The notes beneath the pieces were generated by a model. It searched no databases. It was not told where the DNA came from and saw only the letters and a program-made list of their open reading frames with translations. Positions 5,506-7,641 of a stretch of DNA of 7,641 bases are shown here, piece by piece. Positions within the stretch are counted from its first letter, which is position 1; every line of letters starts with the position of its first letter. This DNA is from JAYZDB01 sp036338025 (GTDB lineage: Bacteria > Planctomycetota > UBA1135 > UBA2386): contig JAYZDB010000326.1 in the NCBI GenBank assembly GCA_036338025.1, forward strand, positions 1 through 7,641, written 5' to 3'. A program made the translations under genes and the position numbers.

Positions 5506-7641
5506 TCACCGAACGATAAAGCGACGCAGGGCTTCGGCCGCACTCTCGCGACGCTCAGGTCCCCAGGCTGGATCATATTCGATCGCAGCGCCCAGGGCTC
5601 GCTGCAGGGAAACCGCCGCCGATCGCCGGACGCCCAGATCGGAGTCGAGCAGGAGTGCTGCCAGCACCGTCAGCTCAGCCCGGGTGCGACGACCGCTGAG
5701 CGCCTCGGCCAAGGCCAGGCGGCCGGCAATGGAACCCTGCTGCAGGTTTTCGATCGGTTTGGTGATCGGCAGGTCCGGTCGCCACAGCGGCAACAACTCC
5801 AGCAAGGTGTCACCACCACGCAACTGCACCACCCGGCCGGCCATCGTGAACAAGGATGGGTCAAGAACCTGGCGGAACGCCCCGACCTCCGGTGCCGTGA
5901 GCACCCGCTTGCCCAACACCGCGACAAACGCATAGCCGACCCGTACCCGGAATCGTGCCCGGAACGCTACCCCATCCGCACTGTCCTCCGCGGTGACCCG
6001 CCGCACCAATTCGTCACCTTCCGGCAAGCTGGACAGGTCCTCAAGGGGACCCCGATGATCGGTCGGGGGTCGCGCCGCATCCAACGGCAACCACAGCTGC
6101 GGCCATTGATCGTAGAAGGTCGGGTCGATGGCCAGCGCACGCTGCATCGCCGCATGCTTCTTCAGCGGACCGGTCTCCACAAAGGCGCGAGCAGCCCACA
6201 AGAACGCTGGTGATGGATCCCGCGCCAGTTGCCGGACGATCTTCGGCAATTCGATTCGGCTGGCAAACAAGGCCCGATCAAACGGCTCCGGCATCGCCTG
6301 GTAGAGTTCCACCAGGCTGGCCTCCCGCCGGGCCCGTGCCAACTCGTGGAACAGCAGGACACTACCCGGCGCCTGCGAACGGGCGCGGGCGAGGGCACGC
6401 AGCGCCAGGGAATTTGCCGATGAGGCCGGGTCGGCGCGGCCGCGGGCGAGGTCACGCAAACCCTGCAGTCGGGACCGACGCAGATCCTCGGCGGCGGTCG
6501 CCGGCCAGCGTGGCGACTCCTCCGCAATCGACTGGAGCACGCCCAGGTTGTCCGGCAAGAACGCCCGCCGAGTCGCCGCGCTCCAGTAGCCGATATCCTC
6601 CAACACCGGACGATCATCGACGAGATCCGGCCAGGACTCGCATACCGGTAACACCTGGGTGCCGACGAAGGCCGCCGCCAGGTCCTCCAGGCTGCAGATC
6701 CCAGCCTCGTGCAAGTCGGTGCGGACCAGGCTTGGGACCCCCGCAAAGCGTTCGCCGATCACCTCCGCGGTGGGCAGATGCGGCGTCGCCGAACCGACCA
6801 GCAGGGTCGAGTGGTTGACCAGCCAAACTGAATGGTTGGGAAAGGACCGCGCAAAGGTCGCCAGCAAGGTCCCAAAGTAGGACTTCGGCATCGCATGCGT
6901 TGGCACCCACTGGACCATCAGACCGTTCTCCGACAAGGCGGCGCGACACAGGGAGTAGAACTCGCGGGTGTAGAGTGGCACCGTGCCCGGCGCGTAGGGC
7001 AGCAAGGGCTCCATCGAGATCAGGTCGAGGCTGCCGGGCGGAGCCAAGGCCACGTATCGACGACCATCGGTCACATGCACCCGGCTACGCGGGTCTCGCA
7101 GGAACGGCGCCGGCGTTCCGCTGGTGCCCGGCCCCTGATGGCCGAAGTAGTTGACCAGCGAGATCACCGCCGGCGAGATCTCGACCACGTCGACCCGATC
7201 CGGACCAGGCCAACGACTGACGGCGTTGGCTGTCGTGCCGGTGCCGAGCGCGACCACCGCCACCTGCTTGAGCGCGGGACGCAACAGGAACGGCAGGTGC
7301 CCGAGCACCGACATGTAGCCGCTGTCCTGGTCGATGTAGGCGGCGCGGAATTCGTCGGTGAACAAGATCATGCCGTGGGTCCGACGGTCGTACACCACCG
7401 ACGCAGTCACCACGCTGTCGGTGCGATGCTCCAGGTACCGGTAGCGGTCAGGGCGGTCGTAGCGCGAACCGGCCACCGGCGCTGCGTCGCCGCGGAACGA
7501 CAGACCGCCGCTCAGGCCGGACCAGGCCAGGATCGTGATCCCGAGGCCACCTGCCACGGCCAACTGCCCGAGTTGCTTGAACAGCAGCGTCAGGATCACG
7601 ATGGCGAACACCGGCCCGGCGTACAGGAAGTATGAAGTCGG
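5506..7641 (-). CDS. Membrane-anchored spermidine-synthase-like protein with long helical C-terminal extension (5' partial)
   Basis: The frame is open to the right edge. A GTG at 7611 exists, but the ten upstream codons (PTSYFLYAGP) continue a hydrophobic stretch, so the start lies outside; full relatives usually carry several N-terminal membrane helices. Numbering from 7611: a hydrophobic segment lies at about 1-33, and a SpeE-like Rossmann fold at about 55-345. The latter shows GHLPFLLRP (104-112), the nucleotide-binding loop VVALGTGTTANA (119-130), acidic strand end VVEISP (142-147), VTDGRRY (180-186), PLYTREFY (212-219) and DDRPVLE (332-338). The aminopropyltransferase DP motif reads EP (Glu201-Pro202), so polyamine synthesis is doubtful; the substrate is unknown. 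Residues about 350-701 are an unrecognised, mostly helical extension with a TPR-like stretch (KKHAAMQRALAIDP, 484-497) and HEAT-like helices near the end (628-700). It converges on the upstream fusion gene with a 9-base gap. The fold is well supported; the activity is not. Confidence 0.82.
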   Translation of the reverse strand, partial: PTSYFLYAGPVFAIVILTLLFKQLGQLAVAGGLGITILAWSGLSGGLSFRGDAAPVAGSRYDRPDRYRYLEHRTDSVVTASVVYDRRTHGMILFTDEFRAAYIDQDSGYMSVLGHLPFLLRPALKQVAVVALGTGTTANAVSRWPGPDRVDVVEISPAVISLVNYFGHQGPGTSGTPAPFLRDPRSRVHVTDGRRYVALAPPGSLDLISMEPLLPYAPGTVPLYTREFYSLCRAALSENGLMVQWVPTHAMPKSYFGTLLATFARSFPNHSVWLVNHSTLLVGSATPHLPTAEVIGERFAGVPSLVRTDLHEAGICSLEDLAAAFVGTQVLPVCESWPDLVDDRPVLEDIGYWSAATRRAFLPDNLGVLQSIAEESPRWPATAAEDLRRSRLQGLRDLARGRADPASSANSLALRALARARSQAPGSVLLFHELARARREASLVELYQAMPEPFDRALFASRIELPKIVRQLARDPSPAFLWAARAFVETGPLKKHAAMQRALAIDPTFYDQWPQLWLPLDAARPPTDHRGPLEDLSSLPEGDELVRRVTAEDSADGVAFRARFRVRVGYAFVAVLGKRVLTAPEVGAFRQVLDPSLFTMAGRVVQLRGGDTLLELLPLWRPDLPITKPIENLQQGSIAGRLALAEALSGRRTRAELTVLAALLLDSDLGVRRSAAVSLQRALGAAIEYDPAWGPERRESAAEALRRFIVR

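Noticed and set aside
6832..7635. A 267-codon plus-strand open frame antisense to the SpeE-like gene
   Set aside because: It is rich in His/Arg/Gln/Gly with no motif, opposite a well-supported enzyme domain.

Overview
The window is GC-rich (low-to-mid 60s percent by eye), densely packed bacterial chromosome with five protein genes and almost no intergenic space. No RNA gene, mobile element, CRISPR array or long repeat was seen. The gene content suggests Planctomycetota or a related PVC-type lineage: a CotH kinase with chitobiase-like and carbohydrate-binding-like modules, a sensor-less NtrB-like kinase paired with an NtrC-type regulator, a TsaC/Sua5-phosphatase fusion, and a large membrane-anchored spermidine-synthase-like protein. 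This assignment is inference from protein style, not from a marker gene.

Layout, left to right. (1) Bases 1-2190, plus strand: the 3' part of a gene for a secreted-type CotH-family kinase. The frame is open at the left edge, so the true start lies outside the window. (2) Bases 2236-3594, minus strand: an NtrC/AtoC-type sigma-54-dependent response regulator. (3) Bases 3591-4325, minus strand: a short soluble histidine kinase whose stop overlaps the regulator's start (ATGA), giving a translationally coupled two-component operon transcribed leftward. (4) A 91-base divergent spacer (4326-4416), then bases 4417-5496, plus strand: a threonylcarbamoyl-AMP synthase (YrdC/Sua5 domain) fused to a low-molecular-weight phosphatase domain. 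The phosphatase P-loop carries the Thr that in Bacillus YwlE marks protein-arginine phosphatase specificity. (5) Bases 5506-7641, minus strand: the 3' part of a gene for a spermidine-synthase-like methyltransferase-fold protein, with a membrane segment before the enzyme domain and a roughly 340-residue helical C-terminal extension. It is open at the right edge.

The kinase and regulator clearly work together: the kinase phosphorylates the regulator's receiver Asp, and the regulator then activates sigma-54 promoters elsewhere. The other three genes show no shared pathway. The CotH and regulator genes converge (45-base gap), as do the fusion and methyltransferase genes (9-base gap), so they are separate transcription units. 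The most unusual item is the TsaC-YwlE-like fusion, which joins a tRNA t6A enzyme to a candidate arginine-phosphatase domain in one chain. The rest looks like ordinary core or lineage-specific content rather than a defence or mobile island.
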